In this document: positions 15,001 through 30,000 of the stretch, piece by piece
How positions within the stretch are numbered: the first letter of the stretch is position 1
How the letters are laid out: every line of letters begins with the position of its first letter
Source of the DNA: Nemertoderma westbladi
Taxonomy: Eukaryota > Xenacoelomorpha > Nemertodermatida > Nemertodermatidae
Length of the DNA: 64,000 nt
Reading direction: 5' to 3'
Assembly (NCBI GenBank): GCA_032718475.1
Contig: JAUCBJ010001919.1
Span: 62,001 to 126,000 of the forward strand
Notes under the pieces: model-generated
Database searches by the model: none
What the model was told of the DNA's origin: nothing
What the model saw: only the letters and a program-made list of their open reading frames with translations
Made by a program: the position numbers and the translations under genes

Positions 15001-18000
15001 TGTCCTCCTACAGTACTGAATGTCCTCCTACAGTACTGAATGTCCTCCTACATTACTGAATATCCTCCTACATTACTGAATGTCCTCCTACATTAGATTA
15101 CTGAATGTCCTCCTACGTTACTGAATGTCCTCCTACATTACATTACTGAATGTCCTCCTACATTACTGAATATCCTCCTACATTACTGAATGTCCTCCTA
15201 CATTACTGAATGTCCTCCTACATTACTGAATGTCCTCCTACATTACTGAATGTCCTCCTACATTACTGAATGTCCTCCTACATTACTGAATGAATGTCCT
15301 CCTACATTACTGAATGTCCTCCTACATTACTGAATGTCCTCCTACATTACTGAATGTCCTCCTACATTACTGAATGTCCTCCTACATTACTGAATGTCCT
15401 CCTACATTACTGAATGTCCTCCTACATTACTGAATGTCCTCCTACATTACTGAATGTCCTCCTACATTACTGAATGTCCTCCTACATTACTGAATGTCCT
15501 CCTACATTACATTACTGAATTTTCTCCTACATTACTGAATATCCTCCTACATTACATTACTGAATGTCCTCCTACAGTACTGAAAGTCCTCATACAGTAC
15601 TGAATGTCCTCCTACAGTACTGAATGTCCTCCTACATTACTGAATATCCTCCTACATTACTGAATGTCCTCCTACATTACATTACTGAATGTCCTCCTAC
15701 ATTACTGAATGTCCTCCTACATTACATTACTGAATGTCCTCCTACATTACTGAATATCCTCCTACATTACTGAATGTCCTCCTACATTACTGAATGTCCT
15801 CCTACATTACTGAATGTCCTCCTACATTACTGAATGTCCTCCTACATTACTGAATGTCCTCCTACATTACATTACTGAATGTCCTCCTACATTACATTAC
15901 TGAATGTCCTCCTACATTACTGAATGTCCTCCTACAGTACTGAATGTCCTCCTACATTACTGAATGTCCTCCTGCATTACTGAATATCCTCCTACAGTAC
16001 TGAATGTCCTCCTACAGTACTGAATGTCCTCCTACAGTACTGAATGTCCTCCTACAGTACTGAATGTCCTCCTACATTACTGAAAATCCTCCTACATTAC
16101 TGAATGTCCTCCTACATTACATTACTGAATGTCCTCCTACATTACATTACTGAATGTCCTCCTACATTACTGAATATCCTCCTACATTACTGAATATCCT
16201 CCTACATTACTGAATGTCCTCCTACATTACTGAATGTCCTCCTACATTACTGAATGTCCTCCTACATTACATTACTGAATGTCCTCCTACATTACAGTAC
16301 TGAATGTATGTCCTCCTACAGTACTGAATGTCCTCCTACAGTACTGAATGTCCTCCTACAGTACTGAATGTCCTCCTACATTACTGAATGTCCTCCTACA
16401 TTACATTACTGAATGTCCTCCTACATTACAGTACTGAATGTCCTCCTACAGTACTGAATGTCCTCCTACATTACTGAATGTCCTCCTACATTACATTACT
16501 GAATGTCCTCCTACATTACTGAATATCCTCCTACATTACTGAATGTCCTCCTACATTACATTACTGAATGTCCTCCTACATTACATTACTGAATGTCCTC
16601 CTACATTACTGAATATCCTCCTACATCACTGAATATCCTCCTACATTACATTACTGAATGTCCTCCTACATTACATTACTGAATATCCTCCTACATTACA
16701 TTACTGAATGTCCTCCTACATTACATTACTGAATGTCCTCCTACATTACATTACTGAATGTCCTCCTACATTACATTACTGAATGTCCTCCTACATTACT
16801 GAATGTCCTTCTACATTACTGAATGTCCTCCTACATTACATTACTGAATGTCCTTCTACATTACTGAATGTCCTCCTACATTACTGAATGTCCTCCTACA
16901 TTACATTACTGAATGTCCTTCTACATTACTGAATGTCCTCCTACATTACATTACTGAATGTCCTCCTACATTACATTACTGAATGTCCTCCTACATTACT
17001 GAATGTCCTCCTACATTACATTACTGAATGTCCTCCTACATTACATTACTGAATGTCCTCCTACATTACTGAATGTCCTCCTACAGTACTGGATGTCCTC
17101 CTACATTACTGAATATCCTCCTACAGTACTGAATGTCCTCCTACAGTACTGAATGTCCTCCTACAGTACTGAATGTCCTCCTACAGTACTGAATGTCCTC
17201 CTACATTACTGAATATCCTCCTACATTACTGAATGTCCTCCTACATTACATTACTGAATGTCCTCCTACATTACATTACTGAATGTCCTCCTACATTACT
17301 GAATATCCTCCTACATTACTGAATATCCTCCTACATTACTGAATGTCCTCCTACATTACTGAATATCCTCCATCAGTACTGAATGTCCTCCTACAGTACT
17401 GAATGTCCTCCTACAGTACTGAATGTCCTCCTACAGTACTGAATGTCATCCTACATTACTGAATGTCCTCCTACATTACATTACTGAATGTCCTCCTACA
17501 TTACTGAATGTCCTCCTACATTACTGAATGTCCTCCTACATTACTGAATGTCCACCTACATTACTGAATGTCCTCCTACATTACTGAATGTCCTCCTACA
17601 TTACTGAATGTCCGCCTACATTACTGAATGTCCTCCTACATTACTGAATGTCCACCTACATTATTGAATGTCCTCCTACATTACTGAATGTCCTCCTACA
17701 TTACTGAATGTCCTCCTACATTACTGAATGTCCTCCTACATTACATTACTGAATGTCCACCTACATTACTGAATGTCCTCCTACATTACTGAATGTCCTC
17801 CTACATTACTGAATGTCCTCCTACATTACTGAATGTCCACCTACATTACTGAATGTCCTCCTACATTACTGAATGTCCCCCTACATTACTGAATGTCCTC
17901 CTACATTACTGAATGTCCTCCTACATTACTGAATATCCTCCATCAATACTGAATATCCTCCTACAGTACTGAATGTCCTCCTACAGTACTGAATGTCCTC

Positions 18001-21000
18001 CTACATTACTGAATGTCCTCCTACAGTACTGAATGTCCTCCTACATTACTGAATGTCCTCCTACAGTACTGAATGTCCTCCTACATTACTGAATGTCCTC
18101 CTACATTACTGAATGTCCTCCTACATTACATTACTGAATGTCCTCCTACAGTACTGAATGGCCTCCTACAGTACTGAATGTCCTCCTACATTACTGAATG
18201 TCCTCCTACATTACATTACTGAATGTCCTCCTACATTACATTACTGAATGTCCTCCTACATTACTGAATATCCTCCTACATTACTGAACATCCTCCTACA
18301 TTACTGAATGTCCTCCTACATTACTGAATATCCTCCATCAGTACTGAATGTCCTCCTACAGTACTGAATGTCCTCCTACAGTACTGAAAGTCCTCCTACA
18401 GTACTGAAAGTCCTCCTACAGTACTGAATGTCCTCCTACAGTTCTGAATGTCTTCCTACAGTACTGAATGTCCTCCTACATTACTGAATGTCCTCCTACA
18501 TTACATTACTGAATGTCCTCCTACATTACTGAATGTCCTCCTACATTACTGAATGTCCACCTACATTACTGAATGTCCTCCTACATTACTGAATGTCCTC
18601 CTACATTACTGAATGTCCTCCTACATTACTGAATGTCCTCCTACATTACTGAATGTCCACCTACATTATTGAATGTCCTCCTACATTACTGAATGTCCTC
18701 CTACATTACTGAATGTCCTCCTACATTACTGAATGTCCTCCTACATTACATTACTGAATGTCCACCTACATTACTGAATGTCCTCCTACATTACTGAATG
18801 TCCTCCTACATTACTGAATGTCCTCCTACATTACTGAATGTCCACCTACATTACTGAATGTCCTCCTACATTACTGAATGTCCCCCTACATTACTGAATG
18901 TCCTCCTACATTACTGAATGTCCTCCTACATTACTGAATATCCTCCATCAGTACTGAATGTCCTCCTACAGTACTGAATGTCCTCCTACAGTACTGAATG
19001 TCCTCCTACATTACTGAATGTCCTCCTACAGTACTGAATGTCCTCCTACATTACTGAATGTCCTCCTACAGTACTGAATGTCCTCCTACATTACTGAATG
19101 TCCTCCTACATTACTGAATGTCCTCCTACATTACATTACTGAATGTCCTCCTACAGTACTGAATGGCCTCCTACAGTACTGAATGTCCTCCTACATTACT
19201 GAATGTCCTCCTACATTACATTACTGAATGTCCTCCTACATTACATTACTGAATGTCCTCTTACATTACTGAATATCCTCCTACATTACTGAATATCCTC
19301 CTACATTACTGAATGTCCTCCTACATTACTGAATATCCTCCATCAGTACTGAATGTCCTCCTACAGTACTGAATGTCCTCCTACAGTACTGAAAGTCCTC
19401 CTACAGTACTGAAAGTCCTCCTACAGTACTGAATGTCCTCCTACAGTTCTGAATGTCTTCCTACAGTACTGAATGTCCTCCTACATTACTGAATGTCCTC
19501 CTACATTACATTACTGAATGTCCTCCTACATTACTGAATGTCCTCCTACATTACTGAATGTCCACCTACATTACTGAATGTCCTCCTACATTACTGAATG
19601 TCCTCCTACATTACTGAATGTCCTCCTACATTACTGAATGTCCTCCTACATTACTGAATGTCCACCTACATTATTGAATGTCCTCCTACATTACTGAATG
19701 TCCTCCTACATTACTGAATGTCCTCCTACATTACTGAATGTCCTCCTACATTACATTACTGAATGTCCACCTACATTACTGAATGTCCTCCTACATTACT
19801 GAATGTCCTCCTACATTACTGAATGTCCTCCTACATTACTGAATGTCCACCTACATTACTGAATGTCCTCCTACATTACTGAATGTCCCCCTACATTACT
19901 GAATGTCCTCCTACATTACTGAATGTCCTCCTACATTACTGAATATCCTCCATCAGTACTGAATGTCCTCCTACAGTACTGAATGTCCTCCTACAGTACT
20001 GAATGTCCTCCTACATTACTGAATGTCCTCCTACAGTACTGAATGTCCTCCTACATTACTGAATGTCCTCCTACAGTACTGAATGTCCTCCTACATTACT
20101 GAATGTCCTCCTACATTACTGAATGTCCTCCTACATTACATTACTGAATGTCCTCCTACAGTACTGAATGGCCTCCTACAGTACTGAATGTCCTCCTACA
20201 TTACTGAATGTCCTCCTACATTACATTACTGAATGTCCTCCTACATTACATTACTGAATGTTCTCTTACATTACTGAATATCCTCCTACATTACTGAATA
20301 TCCTCCTACATTACTGAATGTCCTCCTACATTACTGAATATCCTCCATCAGTACTGAATGTCCTCCTACAGTACTGAATGTCCTCCTACAGTACTGAAAG
20401 TCCTCCTACAGTACTGAAAGTCCTCCTACAGTACTGAATGTCCTCCTACAGTACTGAATGTCCTCCTACAGTACTGAATGTCCTCCTACAGTACTGAATG
20501 TCCTCCTACAGTACTGAATGTCCTCCTACATTACTGAATATCCTCCTACATTACTGAATGTCCTCCTACATTAGATTACTGAATGTCCTCCTACGTTACT
20601 GAATGTCCTCCTACATTACATTACTGAATGTCCTCCTACATTACTGAATATCCTCCTACATTACTGAATGTCCTCCTACATTACTGAATGTCCTCCTACA
20701 TTACTGAATGTCCTCCTACATTACTGAATGTCCTCCTACATTACTGAATGTCCTCCTACATTACTGAATGAATGTCCTCCTACATTACTGAATGTCCTCC
20801 TACATTACTGAATGTCCTCCTACATTACTGAATGTCCTCCTACATTACTGAATGTCCTCCTACATTACTGAATGTCCTCCTACATTACTGAATGTCCTCC
20901 TACATTACTGAATGTCCTCCTACATTACTGAATGTCCTCCTACATTACTGAATGTCCTCCTACATTACTGAATGTCCTCCTACATTACATTACTGAATTT

Positions 21001-24000
21001 TCTCCTACATTACTGAATATCCTCCTACATTACATTACTGAATGTCCTCCTACAGTACTGAAAGTCCTCATACAGTACTGAATGTCCTCCTACAGTACTG
21101 AATGTCCTCCTACATTACTGAATATCCTCCTACATTACTGAATGTCCTCCTACATTACATTACTGAATGTCCTCCTACATTACTGAATGTCCTCCTACAT
21201 TACATTACTGAATGTCCTCCTACATTACTGAATATCCTCCTACATTACTGAATGTCCTCCTACATTACTGAATGTCCTCCTACATTACTGAATGTCCTCC
21301 TACATTACTGAATGTCCTCCTACATTACTGAATGTCCTCCTACATTACATTACTGAATGTCCTCCTACATTACATTACTGAATGTCCTCCTACATTACTG
21401 AATGTCCTCCTACAGTACTGAATGTCCTCCTACATTACTGAATGTCCTCCTGCATTACTGAATATCCTCCTACAGTACTGAATGTCCTCCTACAGTACTG
21501 AATGTCCTCCTACAGTACTGAATGTCCTCCTACAGTACTGAATGTCCTCCTACATTACTGAAAATCCTCCTACATTACTGAATGTCCTCCTACATTACAT
21601 TACTGAATGTCCTCCTACATTACATTACTGAATGTCCTCCTACATTACTGAATATCCTCCTACATTACTGAATATCCTCCTACATTACTGAATGTCCTCC
21701 TACATTACTGAATGTCCTCCTACATTACTGAATGTCCTCCTACATTACATTACTGAATGTCCTCCTACATTACAGTACTGAATGTATGTCCTCCTACAGT
21801 ACTGAATGTCCTCCTACAGTACTGAATGTCCTCCTACAGTACTGAATGTCCTCCTACATTACTGAATGTCCTCCTACATTACATTACTGAATGTCCTCCT
21901 ACATTACAGTACTGAATGTCCTCCTACAGTACTGAATGTCCTCCTACATTACTGAATGTCCTCCTACATTACATTACTGAATGTCCTCCTACATTACTGA
22001 ATATCCTCCTACATTACTGAATGTCCTCCTACATTACATTACTGAATGTCCTCCTACATTACATTACTGAATGTCCTCCTACATTACTGAATATCCTCCT
22101 ACATCACTGAATATCCTCCTACATTACATTACTGAATGTCCTCCTACATTACATTACTGAATATCCTCCTACATTACATTACTGAATGTCCTCCTACATT
22201 ACATTACTGAATGTCCTCCTACATTACATTACTGAATGTCCTCCTACATTACATTACTGAATGTCCTCCTACATTACTGAATGTCCTTCTACATTACTGA
22301 ATGTCCTCCTACATTACATTACTGAATGTCCTTCTACATTACTGAATGTCCTCCTACATTACTGAATGTCCTCCTACATTACATTACTGAATGTCCTTCT
22401 ACATTACTGAATGTCCTCCTACATTACATTACTGAATGTCCTCCTACATTACATTACTGAATGTCCTCCTACATTACTGAATGTCCTCCTACATTACATT
22501 ACTGAATGTCCTCCTACATTACATTACTGAATGTCCTCCTACATTACTGAATGTCCTCCTACAGTACTGGATGTCCTCCTACATTACTGAATATCCTCCT
22601 ACAGTACTGAATGTCCTCCTACAGTACTGAATGTCCTCCTACAGTACTGAATGTCCTCCTACAGTACTGAATGTCCTCCTACATTACTGAATATCCTCCT
22701 ACATTACTGAATGTCCTCCTACATTACATTACTGAATGTCCTCCTACATTACATTACTGAATGTCCTCCTACATTACTGAATATCCTCCTACATTACTGA
22801 ATATCCTCCTACATTACTGAATGTCCTCCTACATTACTGAATATCCTCCATCAGTACTGAATGTCCTCCTACAGTACTGAATGTCCTCCTACAGTACTGA
22901 ATGTCCTCCTACAGTACTGAATGTCATCCTACATTACTGAATGTCCTCCTACATTACATTACTGAATGTCCTCCTACATTACTGAATGTCCTCCTACATT
23001 ACTGAATGTCCTCCTACATTACTGAATGTCCACCTACATTACTGAATGTCCTCCTACATTACTGAATGTCCTCCTACATTACTGAATGTCCGCCTACATT
23101 ACTGAATGTCCTCCTACATTACTGAATGTCCACCTACATTATTGAATGTCCTCCTACATTACTGAATGTCCTCCTACATTACTGAATGTCCTCCTACATT
23201 ACTGAATGTCCTCCTACATTACATTACTGAATGTCCACCTACATTACTGAATGTCCTCCTACATTACTGAATGTCCTCCTACATTACTGAATGTCCTCCT
23301 ACATTACTGAATGTCCACCTACATTACTGAATGTCCTCCTACATTACTGAATGTCCCCCTACATTACTGAATGTCCTCCTACATTACTGAATGTCCTCCT
23401 ACATTACTGAATATCCTCCATCAATACTGAATATCCTCCTACAGTACTGAATGTCCTCCTACAGTACTGAATGTCCTCCTACATTACTGAATGTCCTCCT
23501 ACAGTACTGAATGTCCTCCTACATTACTGAATGTCCTCCTACAGTACTGAATGTCCTCCTACATTACTGAATGTCCTCCTACATTACTGAATGTCCTCCT
23601 ACATTACATTACTGAATGTCCTCCTACAGTACTGAATGGCCTCCTACAGTACTGAATGTCCTCCTACATTACTGAATGTCCTCCTACATTACATTACTGA
23701 ATGTCCTCCTACATTACATTACTGAATGTCCTCCTACATTACTGAATATCCTCCTACATTACTGAATATCCTCCTACATTACTGAATGTCCTCCTACATT
23801 ACTGAATATCCTCCATCAGTACTGAATGTCCTCCTACAGTACTGAATGTCCTCCTACAGTACTGAAAGTCCTCCTACAGTACTGAAAGTCCTCCTACAGT
23901 ACTGAATGTCCTCCTACAGTTCTGAATGTCTTCCTACAGTACTGAATGTCCTCCTACATTACTGAATGTCCTCCTACATTACATTACTGAATGTCCTCCT

Positions 24001-27000
24001 ACATTACTGAATGTCCTCCTACATTACTGAATGTCCACCTACATTACTGAATGTCCTCCTACATTACTGAATGTCCTCCTACATTACTGAATGTCCTCCT
24101 ACATTACTGAATGTCCTCCTACATTACTGAATGTCCACCTACATTATTGAATGTCCTCCTACATTACTGAATGTCCTCCTACATTACTGAATGTCCTCCT
24201 ACATTACTGAATGTCCTCCTACATTACATTACTGAATGTCCACCTACATTACTGAATGTCCTCCTACATTACTGAATGTCCTCCTACATTACTGAATGTC
24301 CTCCTACATTACTGAATGTCCACCTACATTACTGAATGTCCTCCTACATTACTGAATGTCCCCCTACATTACTGAATGTCCTCCTACATTACTGAATGTC
24401 CTCCTACATTACTGAATATCCTCCATCAGTACTGAATGTCCTCCTACAGTACTGAATGTCCTCCTACAGTACTGAATGTCCTCCTACATTACTGAATGTC
24501 CTCCTACAGTACTGAATGTCCTCCTACATTACTGAATGTCCTCCTACAGTACTGAATGTCCTCCTACATTACTGAATGTCCTCCTACATTACTGAATGTC
24601 CTCCTACATTACATTACTGAATGTCCTCCTACAGTACTGAATGGCCTCCTACAGTACTGAATGTCCTCCTACATTACTGAATGTCCTCCTACATTACATT
24701 ACTGAATGTCCTCCTACATTACATTACTGAATGTCCTCTTACATTACTGAATATCCTCCTACATTACTGAATATCCTCCTACATTACTGAATGTCCTCCT
24801 ACATTACTGAATATCCTCCATCAGTACTGAATGTCCTCCTACAGTACTGAATGTCCTCCTACAGTACTGAAAGTCCTCCTACAGTACTGAAAGTCCTCCT
24901 ACAGTACTGAATGTCCTCCTACAGTACTGAATGTCCTCCTACAGTACTGAATGTCCTCCTACATTACTGAATGTCCTCCTACATTACATTACTGAATGTC
25001 CTCCTACATTACTGAATGTCCTCCTACATTACTGAATGTCCACCTACATTACTGAATGTCCTCCTACATTACTGAATGTCCTCCTACATTACTGAATGTC
25101 CTCCTATATTACTGAATGTCCTCCTACATTACTGAATGTCCACCTACATTACTGAATGTCCTCCTACATTACTGAATGTCCTCCTACATTACTGAATGTC
25201 CTCCTACATTACTGAATGTCCTCCTACATTACATTACTGAATGTCCTCCTACATTACTGAATGTCCTCCTACATTACTGAATGCCCTCCTACATTACTGA
25301 ATGTCCTCCTACATTACTGAATGTCCACCTACATTACTGAATGTCCTCCTACATTACTGAATGTCCCCCTACATTACTGAATGTCCTCCTACATTACATT
25401 ACTGAATGCCCTCCTACATTACTGAATGTCCTCCTACATTACTGAATATCCTCCATCAGTACTGAATGTCCTCCTACAGTACTGAATGTCCTCCTACAGT
25501 ACTGAATGTCCTCCTACATTACTGAATGTCCTCCTACAGTACTGAATGTCCTCCTACATTACTGAATGTCCTCCTACATTACTGAATGTCCTCCTACATT
25601 ACATTACTGAATGTCCTCCTTCAGTACTGAATGGCCTCCTCCAGTACTGAATGTCCTCCTACATTACTGAATGTCCTCCTACATTACATTACTGAATGTC
25701 CTCCTACATTACATTACTGAATGTCCTCCTACATTACTGAATATCCTCCTACATTACTGAATATCCTCCTACATTACTGAATGTCCTCCTACATTACTGA
25801 ATATCCTCCATCAGTACTGAATGTCCTCCTACAGTACTGAATGTCCTCCTACAGTACTGAAAGTCCTCCTACAGTACTGAAAGTCCTCCTACAGTACTGA
25901 ATGTCCTCCTACAGTACTGAATGTCCTCCTACAGTACTGAATGTCCTCCTACATTACTGAATGTCCTCCTACATTACATTACTGAATGTCCTCCTACATT
26001 ACTGAATGTCCTCCTACATTACTGAATGTCCACCTACATTACTGAATGTCCTCCTACATTACTGAATGTCCTCCTACATTACTGAATGTCCTCCTACATT
26101 ACTGAATGTCCTCCTACATTACTGAATGTCCACCTACATTATTGAATGTCCTCCTACATTACTGAATGTCCTCCTACATTACTGAATGTCCTCCTACATT
26201 ACTGAATGTCCTCCTACATTACATTACTGAATGTCCACCTACATTACTGAATGTCCTCCTACATTACTGAATGTCCTCCTACATTACTGAATGTCCTCCT
26301 ACATTACTGAATGTCCACCTACATTACTGAATGTCCTCCTACATTACTGAATGTCCCCCTACATTACTGAATATCCTCCTACATTACTGAATATCCTCCT
26401 ACATTACTGAATGTCCTCCTACATTACTGAATGTCCTCCTACATTACATTACTGAATGTCCTCCTACATTACTGAATGTCCTCCTACATTACTGAATGTC
26501 CACCTACATTACTGAATGTCCTCCTACATTACTGAATGTCCTCCTACATTACTGAATGTCCTCCTATATTACTGAATGTCCTCCTACATTACTGAATGTC
26601 CACCTACATTACTGAATGTCCTCCTACATTACTGAATGTCCTCCTACATTACTGAATGTCCTCCTACATTACTGAATGTCCTCCTACATTACATTACTGA
26701 ATGTCCTCCTACATTACTGAATGTCCTCCTACATTACTGAATGCCCTCCTACATTACTGAATGTCCTCCTACATTACTGAATGTCCACCTACATTACTGA
26801 ATGTCCTCCTACATTACTGAATGTCCCCCTACATTACTGAATGTCCTCCTACATTACATTACTGAATGCCCTCCTACATTACTGAATGTCCTCCTACATT
26901 ACTGAATATCCTCCATCAGTACTGAATGTCCTCCTACAGTACTGAATGTCCTCCTACAGTACTGAATGTCCTCCTACATTACTGAATGTCCTCCTACAGT

Positions 27001-30000
27001 ACTGAATGTCCTCCTACATTACTGAATGTCCTCCTACATTACTGAATGTCCTCCTACATTACATTACTGAATGTCCTCCTACAGTACTGAATGGCCTCCT
27101 CCAGTACTGAATGTCCTCCTACATTACTGAATGTCCTCCTACATTACATTACTGAATGTCCTCCTACATTACATTACTGAATGTCCTCCTACATTACTGA
27201 ATATCCTCCTACATTACTGAATATCCTCCTACATTACTGAATGTCCTCCTACATTACTGAATATCCTCCATCAGTACTGAATGTCCTCCTACAGTACTGA
27301 ATGTCCTCCTACAGTACTGAAAGTCCTCCTACAGTACTGAAAGTCCTCCTACAGTACTGAATGTCCTCCTACAGTACTGAATGTCCTCCTACAGTACTGA
27401 ATGTCCTCCTACATTACTGAATGTCCTCCTACATTACATTACTGAATGTCCTCCTACATTACTGAATGTCCTCCTACATTACTGAATGTCCACCTACATT
27501 ACTGAATGTCCTCCTACATTACTGAATGTCCTCCTACATTACTGAATGTCCTCCTACATTACTGAATGTCCTCCTACATTACTGAATGTCCACCTACATT
27601 ATTGAATGTCCTCCTACATTACTAAATGTCCTCCTACATTACTGAATGTCCTCCTACATTACTGAATGTCCTCCTACATTACATTACTGAATGTCCACCT
27701 ACATTACTGAATGTCCTCCTACATTACTGAATGTCCTCCTACATTACTGAATGTCCTCCTACATTACTGAATGTCCACCTACATTACTGAATGTCCTCCT
27801 ACATTACTGAATGTCCCCCTACATTACTGAATGTCCTCCTACATTACTGAATGTCGTCCTACATTACTGAATATCCTCCATCAGTACTGAATGTCCTCCT
27901 ACAGTACTGAATGTCCTCCTACAGTACTGAATGTCCTCCTACATTACTGAATGTCCTCCTACAGTACTGAATCTCCTCCTACATTACTGAATGTCCTCCT
28001 ACAGTACTGAATGTCCTCCTACATTACTGAATGTCCTCCTACATTACTGAATGTCCTCCTACATTACATTACTGAATGTCCTCCTACATTACATTACTGA
28101 ATGTCCTCCTACAGTACTGAATGGCCTCCTACAGTACTGAATGTCCTCCTACATTACTGAATGTCCTCCTACATTACATTACTGAATGTCCTCCTACATT
28201 ACATTACTGAATGTCCTCCTACATTACTGAATATCCTCCTACATTACTGAATATCCTCCTACATTACTGAATGTCCTCCTACATTACTGAATATCCTCCA
28301 TCAGTACTGAATGTCCTCCTACAGTACTGAATGTCCTCCTACAGTACTGAAAGTCCTCCTACAGTACTGAAAGTCCTCCTACAGTACTGAATGTCCTCCT
28401 ACAGTACTGAATGTCCTCCTACAGTACTGAATGTCCTCCTACATTACATTACTGAATGTCCTCCTACATTACTGAATGTCCTCCTACATTACTGAATGTC
28501 CACCTACATTACTGAATGTCCTCCTACATTACTGAATGTCCTCCTACATTACTGAATGTCCTCCTATATTACTGAATGTCCTCCTACATTACTGAATGTC
28601 CACCTACATTACTGAATGTCCTCCTACATTACTGAATGTCCTCCTACATTACTGAATGTCCTCCTACATTACTGAATGTCCTCCTACATTACATTACTGA
28701 ATGTCCTCCTACATTACTGAATGTCCTCCTACATTACTGAATGCCCTCCTACATTACTGAATGTCCTCCTACATTACTGAATGTCCACCTACATTACTGA
28801 ATGTCCTCCTACATTACTGAATGTCCCCCTACATTACTGAATGTCCTCCTACATTACATTACTGAATGCCCTCCTACATTACTGAATGTCCTCCTACATG
28901 ACTGAATATCCTCCATCAGTACTGAATGTCCTCCTACAGTACTGAATGTCCTCCTACAGTACTGAATGTCCTCCTACATTACTGAATGTCCTCCTACATT
29001 ACATTACTGAATGTCCTCCTACATTACTGAATGTCCTCCTACATTACTGAATGTCCACCTACATTACTGAATGTCCACCTACATTACTGAATGTCCTCCT
29101 ACATTACTGAATGTCCTCCTACATTACTGAATGTCCCCCTACATTACTGAATGTCCCCCTACATTACTGAATGTCCTCCTACATTACTGAATGTCCTCCT
29201 ACATTACTGAATGTCCTCCTACATTACTGAATGTCCACCTACATTACTGAATGTCCTCCTACATTACTGAATGTCCTCCTACAGTACTGAATGTCCTCCT
29301 ACATTACTGAATGTCCTCCAACATTACTGGATGTCCTCCTACATTACTGAATGTCCTCCTACATTACTGAATGTCCTCCTACATTACTGAATGTCCTCCT
29401 ACATTACTGAATGTCCACCTACATTACTGAATGTCCTCCTACATTACTGAATGTCCCCCTACATTACTGAATGTCCTCCTACATTACTGAATGTCCTCCT
29501 ACATTACTGAATATCCTCCATCAGTACTGAATGTCCTCCTACATTACTGAATGTCCTCCTACAGTACTGAATGTCCTCCTTTATTACTGAATGTCCTCCT
29601 ACAGTACTGAATGTCCTCCTACATTACTGAATGTCCTCCTACATTACTGAATGTCCTCCTACATTACATTACTGAATGTCCACCTACATTACTGAATGTC
29701 CTCCTACATTACTGAATGTCCCCGTACATTACTGAATGTCCTCCTACATTACTGAATGTCCTCCTACATTACTGAATATCCTCCATCAGTACTGAATGTC
29801 CTCCTACATTACTGAATGTCCTCCTACAGTACTGAATGTCCTCCTACATTACTGAATGTCCTCCTACAGTACTGAATGTCCTCCTACATTACTGAAAGTC
29901 CTCCTACATTACTGAATGTCCTCCTACATTACATTACTGAATGTCCTCCTACAGTACTGAATGGCCTCCTACAGTAATGAATGTCCTCCTACATTACTGA

